DNA of 64,000 bases. Source: Anaeromassilibacillus sp. An250 (lineage in GTDB: Bacteria > Bacillota > Clostridia > Oscillospirales > Acutalibacteraceae). The position numbers and the translations under genes are program-made. Location: positions 124,001 to 188,000 of the forward strand of contig NZ_NFJK01000002.1 in the NCBI RefSeq assembly GCF_002159845.1, in the 5' to 3' direction. How positions within the stretch are numbered: position 1 is the stretch's first letter; the number at the start of each line of letters is the position of its first letter. Below the pieces are notes generated by a model. That model saw nothing but the letters and a program-made list of their open reading frames with translations, searched no databases and was not told the DNA's origin. Shown piece by piece: positions 1 through 9,245 of the stretch.

Positions 1-411
1 CGCGATATGCAGAACAAGTACCCGGGCCGGCTGTGCGCCTGCTTCGGGTTTGTTCCGGAGCTGTCGCGCAAGATTTATGCGGGTGCGGACATTTTCCTGA
101 TGCCCAGCAAGAGTGAGCCCTGCGGTCTGGCGCAGATGATTTCCCTGCGTTATGGCACGATCCCGGTGGTACGCGAAACCGGCGGCCTGAAGGACTCCAT
201 CCAGGACAGCGGCGACGGCTACGGCAACGGCTTTACGTTCCGTACCTACAACAGCGGCGACATGCTCCATGCGTTGCATCGCGCAATCGACGGATATTAC
301 AACCGCGACGGCTGGAGAATTCTCGTGGAGCGCGCCATGCGCTGCGACAACAGCTGGGGCAAATCCGCCAACGAATACATCCGTTTGTACCGCGAACTTG
401 TCAAAGAATGA
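1..411 (+). CDS. glgA: Glycogen synthase, C-terminal part
   Basis: The frame enters from the left edge, so only about the last 136 residues are present. It matches the C-terminal Rossmann domain of bacterial GT5 glycogen/starch synthases, which add glucose from ADP-glucose to growing alpha-1,4-glucan. The family signature is visible as SKSEPCGLAQMISLRYG followed by VVRETGGLKD, containing the conserved Glu of the donor site and the GGL turn. A strong terminator follows, so this is the last gene of its operon; the rest of any glg cluster lies outside the window. The family is clear; the start is not visible. Confidence 0.93.
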   Translation, partial: RDMQNKYPGRLCACFGFVPELSRKIYAGADIFLMPSKSEPCGLAQMISLRYGTIPVVRETGGLKDSIQDSGDGYGNGFTFRTYNSGDMLHALHRAIDGYYNRDGWRILVERAMRCDNSWGKSANEYIRLYRELVKE

Positions 412-455
412 AATTTGTGATAGAGTGTGTTTGAACATACACTCTGGCAAAAGGA

Positions 456-492
456 AACAACCTGCCGGGTCTTTCGGCAGGTTGTTTTTGCT
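456..492 (+). terminator. Rho-independent terminator after glgA
   Basis: AACAACCTGCCG (456-467) pairs with CGGCAGGTTGTT (475-486), and the 3' arm runs into a T-rich tract. A weaker hairpin (AGTGT...ACACT) lies just upstream at about 424-445. Confidence 0.85.
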
Positions 493-524
493 TTACAAGG
501 GCCGGAAGGCCGGGAGGGACAAAC

Positions 525-1820
525 GTGAAACGGAGAAGCGTCCTATTTCTTATGATAGCCGTCCTATTGCTTTTCGCTGTGGGATGTGCAGCGGGCCCAG
601 CGAAAACGGAGGAACCGAATTCGTCATCATCCAGTATGTCCGTTCCGTCGGAAAGCGAATCCAGCGCTCCTCCGGCCGAGACAGAGGAGCGACCAGAAGA
701 GCCGGAGGGCAGTGCTTCCGAAGAGAGCGATGCTTCATCTTCGGGACAATCTGCTGTTCCAGCTGGGCCAGCAACGACGCAAGAGCTTTTTGCAGAGGGA
801 TATCCGGAGGCGCAGGAACTGCTGGAGAACATGACCCTGGAGGAAAAGGTGGCACAGGTATTCCTGTTCCGCTGCCCTTCGGAAAATGCGCTGGCGGCGG
901 TGCAGACGTACCAGCCCGGCGGTTTTATGCTCTTTGCAAAGGATTTTGATGGCAAAACGGCGGAACAGGTCTGTGCCGAGATGGAATCCTACCAGCAGGC
1001 CAGCAAGATCCCGATGTTTTTGGCTGTGGACGAAGAGGGCGGTACGGTTGTGCGCGTCAGCCGCAATGCGAACCTTGCGCCAAAACCGTTCCAATCGCCG
1101 CAGCAGGTGTTCCAATCGGGCGGTATGCAGGCCATTGTAGACGATACCGTCCAGAAGACGCAGTTGCTGCAATCGCTCGGGTTGAATGTCAACCTCGCGC
1201 CCGTGGCGGATGTATCCACCAACCCCGCCGACTTCATGTATGCGCGGACGTTCGGCCAAGGGGCGGCGGAAACGGCGGACTATGTGAAGAACTCCGTGGC
1301 CACGTACAACCAGCAGCGGATGGCCTGCGCATTGAAGCATTTTCCCGGCTATGGGAACAATGTGGATACCCACACGGGGATAGCGGTCGATCACCGTCCC
1401 TACGAGACGTTTATGGAATCGGACTTTTTGCCGTTTGCGGCGGGCATTGAAGAGGGCGCGCCGATGGTTCTGGTGTCGCACAACATCGTGAACTGCATGG
1501 ATTCGGAGCATCCGGCCTCGCTTTCGCCCGAGGTACACCGGGTTTTGCGTGAGGACCTCGGCTTTACGGGGTTGATTTTAACCGATGATCTGTCGATGGA
1601 GGCGATCCCGGCATATACCGGAGGGGAAAACCCCTGTGCGGCGGCGATCAACGCGGGCAACGACCTGCTGTTATCCTCCGATTTGCAGGCGGATTACAAC
1701 GCACTCTCGGCTGCTGTGCAAGACGGGACCGTGACGGAGGAACGGCTGGACGAATCGGTGCTGCGGATTTTGGCGATGAAATGCTGTACACAATATCAAT
1801 TGGAAAGGGTTGTAGGATAG
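525..1820 (+). CDS. nagZ: Lipoprotein beta-N-acetylhexosaminidase (GH3, NagZ-like)
   Basis: Predicted exo-glycosidase that removes N-acetylglucosamine from muropeptides or glycans outside the membrane. The N-terminus is a lipoprotein signal with lipobox AVGC (Cys21), followed by a Ser/Glu-rich linker of about 60 residues. The GH3 catalytic domain covers about residues 85-425. It shows the NagZ motif KHFPGYGN (about 271), the Asp/His pair in DTHTG (about 280), and the nucleophile loop TDDLSM (about 354). The GTG start is chosen because GGGAGG lies 8 nt upstream. The next gene begins directly after the stop, so the two are probably cotranscribed. The 431-residue length is normal for secreted firmicute NagZ. 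The exact substrate is inferred. Confidence 0.9.
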   Translation: MKRRSVLFLMIAVLLLFAVGCAAGPAKTEEPNSSSSSMSVPSESESSAPPAETEERPEEPEGSASEESDASSSGQSAVPAGPATTQELFAEGYPEAQELLENMTLEEKVAQVFLFRCPSENALAAVQTYQPGGFMLFAKDFDGKTAEQVCAEMESYQQASKIPMFLAVDEEGGTVVRVSRNANLAPKPFQSPQQVFQSGGMQAIVDDTVQKTQLLQSLGLNVNLAPVADVSTNPADFMYARTFGQGAAETADYVKNSVATYNQQRMACALKHFPGYGNNVDTHTGIAVDHRPYETFMESDFLPFAAGIEEGAPMVLVSHNIVNCMDSEHPASLSPEVHRVLREDLGFTGLILTDDLSMEAIPAYTGGENPCAAAINAGNDLLLSSDLQADYNALSAAVQDGTVTEERLDESVLRILAMKCCTQYQLERVVG

Positions 1821-2258
1821 ATGCGATTGACAGAAATGCAGGAAGAGTTGCTTTTGTGCATGCGGGGAGCCCGCTTCCCCATGGCGCGGTTTGAATTGCA
1901 CAACGATGCAGAAAAAGAACTGGTTATGACCGCACTGGACAATGTGTATATGGAACACCCTGAGGAGGAAATGGGACTGGTCAAGAAGCGTGGGGAGGCC
2001 CTGCGCGGCTTGGAGGAACGTGGTTTGATTTCCATCGATTTTGACGCACCGGTTTGGGTGGCGGGCGACCATATCGTCTATTATAAAAGTAAAATTTACG
2101 AACTGCTCTGCCATACGGCGTTGGAAGCGTCGCGCACGGTGGAGGGGTGCCTGTTCAATTTGCCCGTCCTGCGCAAAGGGTATGCGGAGCTGACGCCGCG
2201 CGGCCGTCAAGAGACGCGACGCTTGTTGGCCCGCCACCGTATGGAGCAGCACGGCTGA
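1821..2258 (+). CDS. Conserved hypothetical protein
   Basis: I do not recognise a family. The 145-residue protein is charged and soluble-looking, with no signal peptide or membrane segment. The middle contains VWVAGDHIVYYKSKIYELL, and the C-terminal half (LTPRGRQETRRLLARHR) is rich in Arg. The start codon directly abuts the stop of the upstream GH3 gene (TAG then ATG), so translational coupling is likely. A role linked to envelope glycan turnover would be guesswork. Confidence 0.6.
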   Translation: MRLTEMQEELLLCMRGARFPMARFELHNDAEKELVMTALDNVYMEHPEEEMGLVKKRGEALRGLEERGLISIDFDAPVWVAGDHIVYYKSKIYELLCHTALEASRTVEGCLFNLPVLRKGYAELTPRGRQETRRLLARHRMEQHG

Positions 2259-2381
2259 AGAAAAACGTGGCGCGTTGGCGAAGGCCGCCTTATGCCCGGC
2301 TGGATTGCCTTGATGCGGATGGCGGAAAAGGAGGTTTTGGGAATCTCTCAGTTTTTTCTACAGGGATAAAGAAGACGCAAA

Positions 2382-2413
2382 AACGCCGTTCCACGTTCTG
2401 TGGGACGGCGTTC
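2382..2413 (-). terminator. Terminator of the XRE gene (minus strand)
   Basis: An inverted repeat (AACGCCGTTCCAC / GTGGGACGGCGTT) with a short loop. On the minus strand the 3' arm is followed by TTTTTGCG, so it best serves the leftward regulator gene. It may also stop rightward transcripts. Confidence 0.75.
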
Positions 2414-2470
2414 AAACGATTGTTTGCATTTTAGAAGGGTTCCTGCTATAATGGGATTGATTTCCAGCGG

Positions 2471-3211
2471 TCACTTCCGGACGATCGAATGCAGGGCATG
2501 CGTTTTTTCTGCGGGCTTTTTCCCGCCGCCCATCCGGCCTTCCGCGTTTTGGATTAGATTAAACAGGGAAGAGGCAAAGAGCGGGTATTCTTCCGAGATC
2601 TGTTCCGGGGAGAGAAGCGGGGCTTGGTCTTTCCTTAGCCCTTCCATCTCGTCCACATCTTCCCCACAGGCGAGCGCCTCTGCATTGGAAATGGCGACGT
2701 CCTGCGCTGCATTGGAGCGGCCGTCGCTCAACCGCTGCGGGACGGAGAACAAGCCCTGCGGATTTTTCCCGTTGGCCGAGTACAACAGGCGGAACGCCTT
2801 GTATACGGCAACGCTCAAAAAGGACGAAATCTCTGTGGTCAGGTGCTTGTTGTTGCATTTTTGCAGAATGCCATAGATCACATTCAGGGAATTGGCGATC
2901 AGCTTCTTATTTAAGGTGGGCAAAAGGCTGCCCTTAAACACATTTTCCTTGCCAGCGGCGTCCGGTTCCGGGAGATCCTCCACAGTGATCATAGCGCCGC
3001 TGCGGTGTGGGGAGCGGCCAAGGAGATAATCGGTGGAGACGTTGTAGAAGTCCGCGACCTTTACAACGAATTCAAGCCCACATTCCCGGATGCCCTTTTC
3101 GTAGTGGGAAAGCAACGCCTGGGAAACACCCAGCTGTTCCGCGGCGCTTTTTTGGCTTAAACCGCGCTCCTTGCGCAGCAGCGTGATAATCCTTGGAAAA
3201 TGACTGTTCAT
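2471..3211 (-). CDS. XRE-family transcriptional regulator
   Basis: DNA-binding regulator of 246 residues. The N-terminal HTH_XRE domain (about residues 5-65) reads LLRKERGLSQKSAAEQLGVS then LLSHYEKGIRE and ends with VSTDYLLGRS, a layout seen in many clostridial SinR/Xre proteins. The remaining ~180 residues form an unrecognised, partly helical C-terminal region. The ATG at 3211 is chosen over an upstream in-frame start because GGGGTGGAG lies just before it. It is divergent from the histidine phosphatase gene; the 350-nt region between them could hold its operator. Its targets are unknown. Confidence 0.85.
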   Translation of the reverse strand: MNSHFPRIITLLRKERGLSQKSAAEQLGVSQALLSHYEKGIRECGLEFVVKVADFYNVSTDYLLGRSPHRSGAMITVEDLPEPDAAGKENVFKGSLLPTLNKKLIANSLNVIYGILQKCNNKHLTTEISSFLSVAVYKAFRLLYSANGKNPQGLFSVPQRLSDGRSNAAQDVAISNAEALACGEDVDEMEGLRKDQAPLLSPEQISEEYPLFASSLFNLIQNAEGRMGGGKKPAEKTHALHSIVRK

Positions 3212-3569
3212 GCTGTTCTCCACCCCTATGTTGGAAAGTATTTCAAGACGCGCTCCAAAGCGAGTGCATCCTATCAAATCATAAGCAAGAGCCGCGCAAC
3301 CGCAAAATTCCAAAATCCTTTATGCTCTGCGTTTCCGCTGTAGATCAAAAGCCCCATTTCGACCCATTATTTGGCCGGGGCACACGCAGCGCGCGTCGAA
3401 AAAGCGTATTTTTTGCAGAATAACGTATAGTAAAGTATATACTAAATACAACATTTTGTAAACCACTAGATGCAGTGTGATTTGCTCGCTAAGACACAAG
3501 AACAAGTAGCAATGGAAATGTTATTTTGAAAGGTGGTGGACGGCGGGCAATAGGCTCCGCCGCTGTTTT
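3212..3569. other. Divergent intergenic region with a possible operator
   Basis: I see no gene in these 358 bases. An AT-rich patch holds the perfect palindrome AGTATATACT at 3434-3443, inside a longer stretch of TAGTA/TACTA half-sites. It could be an operator for the adjacent XRE regulator, which is inference only. Confidence 0.3.
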
Positions 3570-4304
3570 ATGAAATCCTATACCATTCATTTGATCCGGC
3601 ATGGAATCACGGAGGGGAACCTGCTGGGGCAGTACATCGGCCGGACGGACTCCCCGCTCGCCGCGGAGGGGATTCGGGCTTTACAGGATCTCAAAGAAAA
3701 ATACGAGTATCCCGAGGCGCAAGCCTATTACTGCAGCCCGATGAGCCGTTGTATAGACACCCTGCGCATCCTGTATCCAGAGGCAGAGCCCGTGCTGGTG
3801 GACGGTTTCCGCGAGTGCGACTTTGGTGATTGGGAAGGAAAGACCGCCAAGCAATTGGCCGAGGAAGACCCCAGCTTCTTGCAATGGATGGAGAGCAGCC
3901 ACAGCGTGGCCCCGCCGAACGGCGAGAGCACCGGCGTGCTGGTGCAGCGCACCTGCGCCGCTTTTGAGAATCTGGTGGAGGAGCTGATGCGCTCCGGCAC
4001 CACATCGGCCGTGGTTGTGGCCCATGGAGGCACGCTGATGTCCATCCTTTCTGCGTACGGCCTTCCGCGCGCCAGCTTCTATGACTGGATGACCGAGAAC
4101 GGCTGCGGCTATTCCCTGCGGATTACGCCGGGCCTTTGGATGCGTTCCATGGTGGCAGAGGTGTACGACACCATCCCGGCCGGACGCAGCGCAAAGGGCG
4201 GCGACGAAAAATTCATCATCGACCTAGCGCGCGAGGCCGCGGACCGGACCTATCGCAACAAAGGCCAACAATTGGATGGAAAAAATGCGCCGCCGGAGGG
4301 TTGA
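3570..4304 (+). CDS. Histidine phosphatase family protein
   Basis: Phosphoglycerate-mutase-like phosphatase. The catalytic RHG motif is HLIRHGITEGN (about residue 8), with the second Arg in YCSPMSRCIDT (about 58), FGDWEG, and the distal His in VVVAHGGTL (about 152). The ~45 C-terminal residues after the fold are charged and probably disordered. Members act on small phosphate esters (CobC, GpmB-like); the substrate cannot be told here. No strong ribosome binding site precedes the ATG, so the start is less certain. The stop codon lies inside the -35 box of the next promoter. Confidence 0.85.
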   Translation: MKSYTIHLIRHGITEGNLLGQYIGRTDSPLAAEGIRALQDLKEKYEYPEAQAYYCSPMSRCIDTLRILYPEAEPVLVDGFRECDFGDWEGKTAKQLAEEDPSFLQWMESSHSVAPPNGESTGVLVQRTCAAFENLVEELMRSGTTSAVVVAHGGTLMSILSAYGLPRASFYDWMTENGCGYSLRITPGLWMRSMVAEVYDTIPAGRSAKGGDEKFIIDLAREAADRTYRNKGQQLDGKNAPPEG

Positions 4305-4329
4305 CATTTTCGGAAAGAAACGTTAATAT
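4301..4329 (+). promoter_or_regulatory. Sigma-A promoter of the leuA T-box transcript
   Basis: TTGACA (4301-4306) and TAATAT (4324-4329) are separated by exactly 17 bp. The -35 box contains the TGA stop of the upstream phosphatase gene. Confidence 0.85.
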
Positions 4330-4344
4330 TAATACTATAGAGAA

Positions 4345-4600
4345 AAGGCGATGACGGGAATAAGACTTGCGTTTTTTCTTCAGAGAGCCAGCGGGTGGTG
4401 CGAGCTGGTGCAAAGGCGCTTGTGTATAGCTCATCCCCGAGCTGCCGGTTTGACCCGCTGTGTAGGACCGGACGTATGGCTGCGTTATAAGCAAAGGCCT
4501 TGTTGGAGGCTGAAGGGCGCGTAAGCGCTGAATTTGGGTGGTACCGCGGATTTGTAAATTCGCCCCGAACTTTCGTTGGAAAGTTCGGGGCTTTTTTTAT
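4345..4600 (+). promoter_or_regulatory. T-box leader controlling leuA (Leu specifier)
   Basis: A T-box riboswitch that senses uncharged tRNA-Leu and switches between antitermination and termination. It has the K-turn start CGATGA, the Stem I motif CAGAGAGCC...GGTGGTG, the specifier codon CTC at 4430-4432 (before ATCCCCGAGC), and the T-box TGGTACCGCGG at 4539-4549. The terminator hairpin is GCCCCGAACTTTC / GAAAGTTCGGGGC (4563-4591), followed by seven T. The Leu specifier agrees with the downstream gene. Confidence 0.93.
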
Positions 4601-4621
4601 TCTATATAGGAGGACATTGCT

Positions 4622-6334
4622 ATGTACGAAGGCTTTCACAAGTATATTCCCTTTCAACCGGTCCCGTTGCCGGATCGCACCTGGCCGGATAAAGTGATCA
4701 CAAAAGCGCCTACTTGGTGCAGCGTCGACCTGCGCGACGGCAACCAGGCGTTGATCGACCCCATGAACCTCGAGGAAAAGCTGCGCTTTTTCCAAACGCT
4801 GGTGGACATCGGCTTTAAGGAGATCGAGATCGGCTTCCCGTCCTCTTCCGAGACGGAATACGAGATTTGCCGCACGCTGATCGACCGCAACCTGATCCCG
4901 GACGATGTGACCATCCAGGTGCTGGTGCAGGCGCGCCCGCACTTGATTAAAAAGACCTTTGAGGCCATCCAGGGCGCCAAAAATGTGATCGTACATTTTT
5001 ATAATTCCACCTCGACTTTGCAGCGCAAAGTGGTGTTTAAGACCGATATGCAGGGCGTCATCGACATTGCCGTCAACGGCGCAAAGCTCATCAAAGAGCT
5101 CACCGACGAAGAGGTCGCCAGGACGGGGATGAACATCCGCTATGAGTATTCGCCGGAGAGCTTCTCCGGGACTGAGATGGACAATGCAGTCGCCATCTGC
5201 GAGGCGGTCATGGACGTCTTGCAGCCCACGCCGGAGAACAAACTGATCCTGAACCTCCCCAACACGGTGGAGATGAGCACCCCGAACCATCACGCGGATC
5301 AGATCGAATATTTCTGCCGCCATATCAAAAACCGCGACAGCGTCATCATCAGCCTGCATCCGCACAACGACCGCGGTACGGCGACGGCCGCCACCGAGCT
5401 GGGCCTCCTGGCAGGCGCGGAGCGTGTGGAAGGGACCCTCTTTGGAAACGGCGAACGCACGGGCAATGCGGACATCATGAATGTCGCGATGAATATGTAT
5501 TCCCAGGGCGTGGACCCGGAGCTGGATTTCTCCAACATCCGTGAGATCCGTGAAATTTATGAAAAATGCACCCGCATGAAGGTGCATGACCGCCATCCCT
5601 ATGCGGGCAACTTGGTGTTTACAGCCTTCTCCGGTTCGCATCAGGATGCCATCAAAAAGGGAATCGACTACATGCGCGAGCACGATACCCAGTATTGGGA
5701 GGTTCCATATCTGCCGATCGACCCGGCGGACGTCGGACGCAAATACGAGCCGATCATCCGCATCAACAGCCAGTCCGGGAAGGGCGGGGCTGCGTTCATC
5801 ATGCAGCAGAGCTTTGGCTATGAACTTCCCAAGGCCATGCATCCGGAGTTTGGCGCGATGGTCAAGGCCGCCTGCGACGAAGCCGGCAGAGAACTCCTGC
5901 CGAACGAGATCTTCGACATTTTCCGCGCCCATTATCTGGACGTCAAATATCCGTACAATCTCAAGAAATACAAACTCTATGAAGAAAACGACACGGAAGG
6001 CGAGACCGTGGTACACTTTGAAGGCAATCTGCGCTTCCGCCATGAGGATCATCTGATCAGCGCGGCGGGCAACGGCCCGATCGACGCATTCTTCAAGGCG
6101 CTGCGCACCGTGGGCATCCACGACTATAAATTCGTCACCTACCGTGAACACGCCGTCTCAGAGGGCGCGGACTCTAAGGCAATTTCGTATATCCAGCTGA
6201 CTGCGCCGGATGGCAGGACGGTCTTTGGTGTGGGTATGGACGGCAACATCAGTTTGGCGTCCATCAAAGGCATTATCTGCGCCATCAACCGCGCTTGCAG
6301 CGAGCAAAAGGACCCGGAGGGGGAAGCGAAGTAA
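4622..6334 (+). CDS. leuA: 2-isopropylmalate synthase
   Basis: Catalyses acetyl-CoA + 2-oxoisovalerate to 2-isopropylmalate, the first committed step of leucine synthesis. The HMGL-like TIM barrel begins with VDLRDGNQAL (metal-binding Asp, about residue 35). The motifs HPHNDRGTATAA and GNGERTGNADI follow, and a C-terminal LeuA allosteric domain (about 430-560) would bind leucine for feedback inhibition. The 570-residue length fits the longer LeuA class. AGGAGG lies 9 nt before the ATG. Expression is controlled by the T-box upstream, and leuB follows. No leuCD is in this window, so the isomerase must be encoded elsewhere. Confidence 0.97.
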   Translation: MYEGFHKYIPFQPVPLPDRTWPDKVITKAPTWCSVDLRDGNQALIDPMNLEEKLRFFQTLVDIGFKEIEIGFPSSSETEYEICRTLIDRNLIPDDVTIQVLVQARPHLIKKTFEAIQGAKNVIVHFYNSTSTLQRKVVFKTDMQGVIDIAVNGAKLIKELTDEEVARTGMNIRYEYSPESFSGTEMDNAVAICEAVMDVLQPTPENKLILNLPNTVEMSTPNHHADQIEYFCRHIKNRDSVIISLHPHNDRGTATAATELGLLAGAERVEGTLFGNGERTGNADIMNVAMNMYSQGVDPELDFSNIREIREIYEKCTRMKVHDRHPYAGNLVFTAFSGSHQDAIKKGIDYMREHDTQYWEVPYLPIDPADVGRKYEPIIRINSQSGKGGAAFIMQQSFGYELPKAMHPEFGAMVKAACDEAGRELLPNEIFDIFRAHYLDVKYPYNLKKYKLYEENDTEGETVVHFEGNLRFRHEDHLISAAGNGPIDAFFKALRTVGIHDYKFVTYREHAVSEGADSKAISYIQLTAPDGRTVFGVGMDGNISLASIKGIICAINRACSEQKDPEGEAK

Positions 6335-6514
6335 GGAGTACCCTCCGTTCGAAAGAGGAAAGCGGAGACGGGTTTGTCTCCGCTAAAACCTTAAAAAGAT
6401 GTTTTGCCAGATGAAAAATCTGATAAAGATTCAGAGATGCAAAGAAAATCGTTTGTGTGTTTGATTTGGAATATACACGATCGAATGATGTTATATAATT
6501 AGGAGGTACATTCA

Positions 6515-7588
6515 ATGAATACATACAAAATTGTATTGTTGAAGGGCGATGGGATTGGGCCCGAAATCGTTGACCAGGCGGTCAAAGTGTTGAACAAAGC
6601 CGGGGAGAAGTTCGGCTTTGCGATCCAGTATGAGGAGGCCCTCTTGGGGGGAAGCGCGATTGACGCGGCAGGAACCCCGCTTCCACAGGAGACCATCGAC
6701 AAATGCAAAGCTGCGGACTCCACGCTGCTGGGGGCAGTGGGCGGCCCCAAATGGGATACTCTGCCGGGGGACCAGAGGCCGGAAAAAGGGCTTCTGGGGA
6801 TCCGCGGCGCCCTGGGGCTGTTTGCCAACCTGCGTCCAGCGGTTATTTTTGACGAACTGCGCGATGCCTCCCCGCTGAAGGCGGAGATCATCGGCGGAAA
6901 GCTCGACGTGATGGTGGTCCGCGAGCTGACCGGCGGCATCTATTTTGGAGAGCGCGGCCGCAAGGAGGTCAACGGCGTCCCGGCGGCGTACGATACCGAG
7001 ATGTACACCGTGCCGGAGATCGAGCGCATTGCGCGCGTGGCGTTTGACATGGCCCGCAAGCGCGGCAAGAAGCTGTGCAGCGTGGACAAGGCAAATGTTT
7101 TGGAATCCTCCCGGTTGTGGCGTGCAACGGTTGCCCGCATCGGCGCGGAAGAGTACCCGGATGTAGAGCTCAGCAATATGTATGTGGACAACTGTGCCAT
7201 GCAGCTGGTGCGCAACCCGCAGCAGTTTGACGTGATCGTCACATCGAATATCTTCGGGGACATCCTCTCCGACGAGGCCTCGATGATCAGCGGCAGCATC
7301 GGTATGTTGGCGTCCGCAAGCCTGGGCTCCGGAAAAGCGGGCTTGTACGAACCGATCCATGGCTCCGCCCCGGACATCGCGGGGACGGGCAAGGCGAACC
7401 CCCTGGCGACCATCCTGTCGGCTGGAATGATGCTCAAATACTCGTTGGATCAGCCGGAGGCGGCGCAGGCCATTGAGGATGCGGTTTCCGCTGCGTTGAA
7501 GCAGGCGCGTACGCCGGATATTGCGGCGGAGGGCCTCCGCACCGTCAACTGCACGGAGATGGGCGATCTGGTTTGCAGCCTTCTTTGA
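6515..7588 (+). CDS. leuB: 3-isopropylmalate dehydrogenase
   Basis: NAD-dependent oxidation and decarboxylation of 3-isopropylmalate in leucine biosynthesis. Family signatures are GDGIGPEIV at the N-terminus, the substrate Arg residues ([17 protein letters not shown]), [24 protein letters not shown], and the signature [14 protein letters not shown]. The 357-residue length is standard. AGGAGG stands 9 nt before the ATG. It sits 180 nt after leuA; the gap holds a 9-bp stem-loop (6361-6384) without a T run, which may tune readthrough. I see no convincing separate promoter, so cotranscription from the leuA leader is likely. Confidence 0.97.
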   Translation: MNTYKIVLLKGDGIGPEIVDQAVKVLNKAGEKFGFAIQYEEALLGGSAIDAAGTPLPQETIDKCKAADSTLLGAVGGPKWDTLPGDQRPEKGLLGIRGALGLFANLRPAVIFDELRDASPLKAEIIGGKLDVMVVRELTGGIYFGERGRKEVNGVPAAYDTEMYTVPEIERIARVAFDMARKRGKKLCSVDKANVLESSRLWRATVARIGAEEYPDVELSNMYVDNCAMQLVRNPQQFDVIVTSNIFGDILSDEASMISGSIGMLASASLGSGKAGLYEPIHGSAPDIAGTGKANPLATILSAGMMLKYSLDQPEAAQAIEDAVSAALKQARTPDIAAEGLRTVNCTEMGDLVCSLL

Positions 7589-7623
7589 GAGGGATCACAG
7601 AAAGAGTTGGAGCGATTGAAAGA

Positions 7624-8358
7624 GTGGAACAGACAGCTTTGACCTTCCGGAAGGGTCTCAAAGATGGCATGCCCATCTGCCTCGGCTATCTCAGCGTATC
7701 CTTTGCCTTTGGTATCATGGCGACGCAAGGAGGGCTGCCGGTATGGGTGGCGCTGCTGATCTCCATGACCAATTTGACGTCCGCGGGCCAGGTGGCAGGG
7801 ACGCAGCTGATCTTGGCGGGCGGGACATATGTGGAGATTGCGGTCACAACGTTTATCATCAATATCCGCTACATGTTGATGTCGCTGTCCCTTTCGCAAA
7901 AGGTGGAGTCGCGGATGACGAATCTGGAGCGTTGGGTGTTGGCCTTTGGGATTACGGATGAGATTTTTGCGGTTGCCATCCAGCAAAAGGAGGAAGTCAA
8001 CGCAAAATACCTATCTGGCTTGGTGATTACGCCCTATGTGGGCTGGGCCCTTGGGACCCTGCTCGGCGCGACCGCCACGGGCCTTCTGCCGGATTCCCTG
8101 CGCAACGCCCTGGGGATTGCGATCTACGGCATGTTTATTGCGATTATCATCCCGCCTGCGTGCAAGGCAAAGCCCATCGCCATGGTGGTGCTGCTTGCGA
8201 CGGTTTTGAGCTGCTGCTTCAAGTGGCTGCCCATCCTGAACCAGATTTCCTCGGGCTGGGTGATTATCATCTGCGCGGTTGTGGTATCCGCTTACGCGGC
8301 GGCGCGCTATCCGATCGATGACGAGCCAGCGCCGGAAAAGGCAGGTGGGACGGGATGA
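7624..8358 (+). CDS. azlC: Branched-chain amino acid exporter, large subunit (AzlC family)
   Basis: Integral membrane protein that, with AzlD, exports branched-chain amino acids. It begins FRKGLKDGMPICLGYLSVSF, the typical AzlC opening, and has several hydrophobic segments, including IAVTTFIINIRYMLMSLSLS. The frame is open back to a TTG at 7573 inside leuB. I chose the GTG at 7624 because it gives the usual AzlC N-terminus, but its ribosome binding site is weak, so the start is uncertain. It overlaps azlD by 4 nt. Its position behind leuAB suggests balancing of leucine pools. Confidence 0.88.
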   Translation: MEQTALTFRKGLKDGMPICLGYLSVSFAFGIMATQGGLPVWVALLISMTNLTSAGQVAGTQLILAGGTYVEIAVTTFIINIRYMLMSLSLSQKVESRMTNLERWVLAFGITDEIFAVAIQQKEEVNAKYLSGLVITPYVGWALGTLLGATATGLLPDSLRNALGIAIYGMFIAIIIPPACKAKPIAMVVLLATVLSCCFKWLPILNQISSGWVIIICAVVVSAYAAARYPIDDEPAPEKAGGTG

Positions 8359-8702
8359 CGTTCGACTTGCAGCGGGTGCTGCTCTCCGTGGCGATCATGG
8401 CGGTGGTGACGTATATCATCCGCGTATTGCCGTTGGCCATTTTTAAAAAGAAAATACAAAACCGGTTTATCCGATCCTTTTTGGCCTACGTGCCCTATGC
8501 GGTACTGGCGGCCATGACCTTTCCGGCGATCCTGTTCTCCACCGCGGAAGCGGTGACGGTGCAGAGCGTCGTCAGTGCGGCCGCAGGGTTATTGGTAGCC
8601 CTGGTGCTGGCATACAAAGACAAGGGATTGCTCACGGTCGCCGTGGGAGCGACGGCAGCGGCTTTCCTGGTGGAACAGATTACAAGGATTTTTTCGGTAT
8701 AA
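8355..8702 (+). CDS. azlD: Branched-chain amino acid exporter, small subunit (AzlD family)
   Basis: A 115-residue membrane protein with about four hydrophobic helices. Motifs typical of AzlD include YIIRVLPLAIFKKK and FLAYVPYAVLAAMTFPAILF. The ATG overlaps the azlC stop (ATGA), giving translational coupling for a two-subunit transporter. A hairpin follows the stop. Confidence 0.9.
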   Translation: MTFDLQRVLLSVAIMAVVTYIIRVLPLAIFKKKIQNRFIRSFLAYVPYAVLAAMTFPAILFSTAEAVTVQSVVSAAAGLLVALVLAYKDKGLLTVAVGATAAAFLVEQITRIFSV

Positions 8703-8707
8703 AAGGG

Positions 8708-8742
8708 AAAAGTGGACGATGCGCGCGGCTCGTCCACTTTTC
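8708..8742. terminator. Bidirectional terminator between azlD and dCMP deaminase
   Basis: AGTGGACG (8711-8718) pairs with CGTCCACT (8731-8738), flanked by AAA on the left and TTTT on the right. It can serve both convergent genes. Confidence 0.8.
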
Positions 8743-8756
8743 TTATGGTCTTATTT

Positions 8757-9245
8757 TTAATATCCAAAGGTTCCGTTGAGCGATTCGTCGTTTTCGATCC
8801 AGTCGGACACGGGGACAGTGACAAACTCCTTCTTGTTCAGCCGGATGACCACGCGGGCGATGCCTGCGTTGATGATCTGCCGCTTGCACATGGAGCAGCT
8901 TGAGGGATTTTCCACATATTCGCCCGTCTTGGCGTCCTTTCCCACCAGGTATAAGGTGGAACCGATCATTTCCCGCCGTGCGGCGCTGATGATCGCGTTT
9001 GCCTCTGCATGGACGGAGCGGCAGACTTCATAGCGTTCCCCGCGCGGGATGCCGAGCGCTTCCCGGATGCAAACGCCGGTGTCGATGCAATTCTTTCGTC
9101 CGCGCGGCGCGCCGTTATAGCCGGTGGCGACGATCTCGTCGTTTTGGACGATGATTGCCCCAAAGTTGCGGCGCAAGCAGGTCCCGCGCTCCGAGACCGT
9201 TTCCGCAATATCCAGGTAATAATTTTCTTTATCTGTTCGGATCAT
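8757..9245 (-). CDS. dCMP deaminase family protein
   Basis: Zinc-dependent deaminase converting dCMP to dUMP for dTTP synthesis (ComEB type). The Zn-binding His and catalytic Glu are in VHAEANAI (about residue 79), and the two Zn cysteines are in SSCSMCKRQI (about 114-117). The NFGAIIV and NGAPRG motifs of the nucleotide pocket are also present. The 162-residue length is standard. It is convergent with azlCD and divergent from rsmA. Confidence 0.93.
   Translation of the reverse strand: MIRTDKENYYLDIAETVSERGTCLRRNFGAIIVQNDEIVATGYNGAPRGRKNCIDTGVCIREALGIPRGERYEVCRSVHAEANAIISAARREMIGSTLYLVGKDAKTGEYVENPSSCSMCKRQIINAGIARVVIRLNKKEFVTVPVSDWIENDESLNGTFGY

Noticed and set aside
4250-6151. Long minus-strand open frame opposite leuA
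   Set aside because: It is the antisense shadow of leuA, runs into the T-box leader, and has no family resemblance or ribosome binding site.
6494-6499. TATAAT just before leuB as a promoter
   Set aside because: It lies directly against the ribosome binding site, so a transcript would lack it, and there is no -35 at proper spacing.
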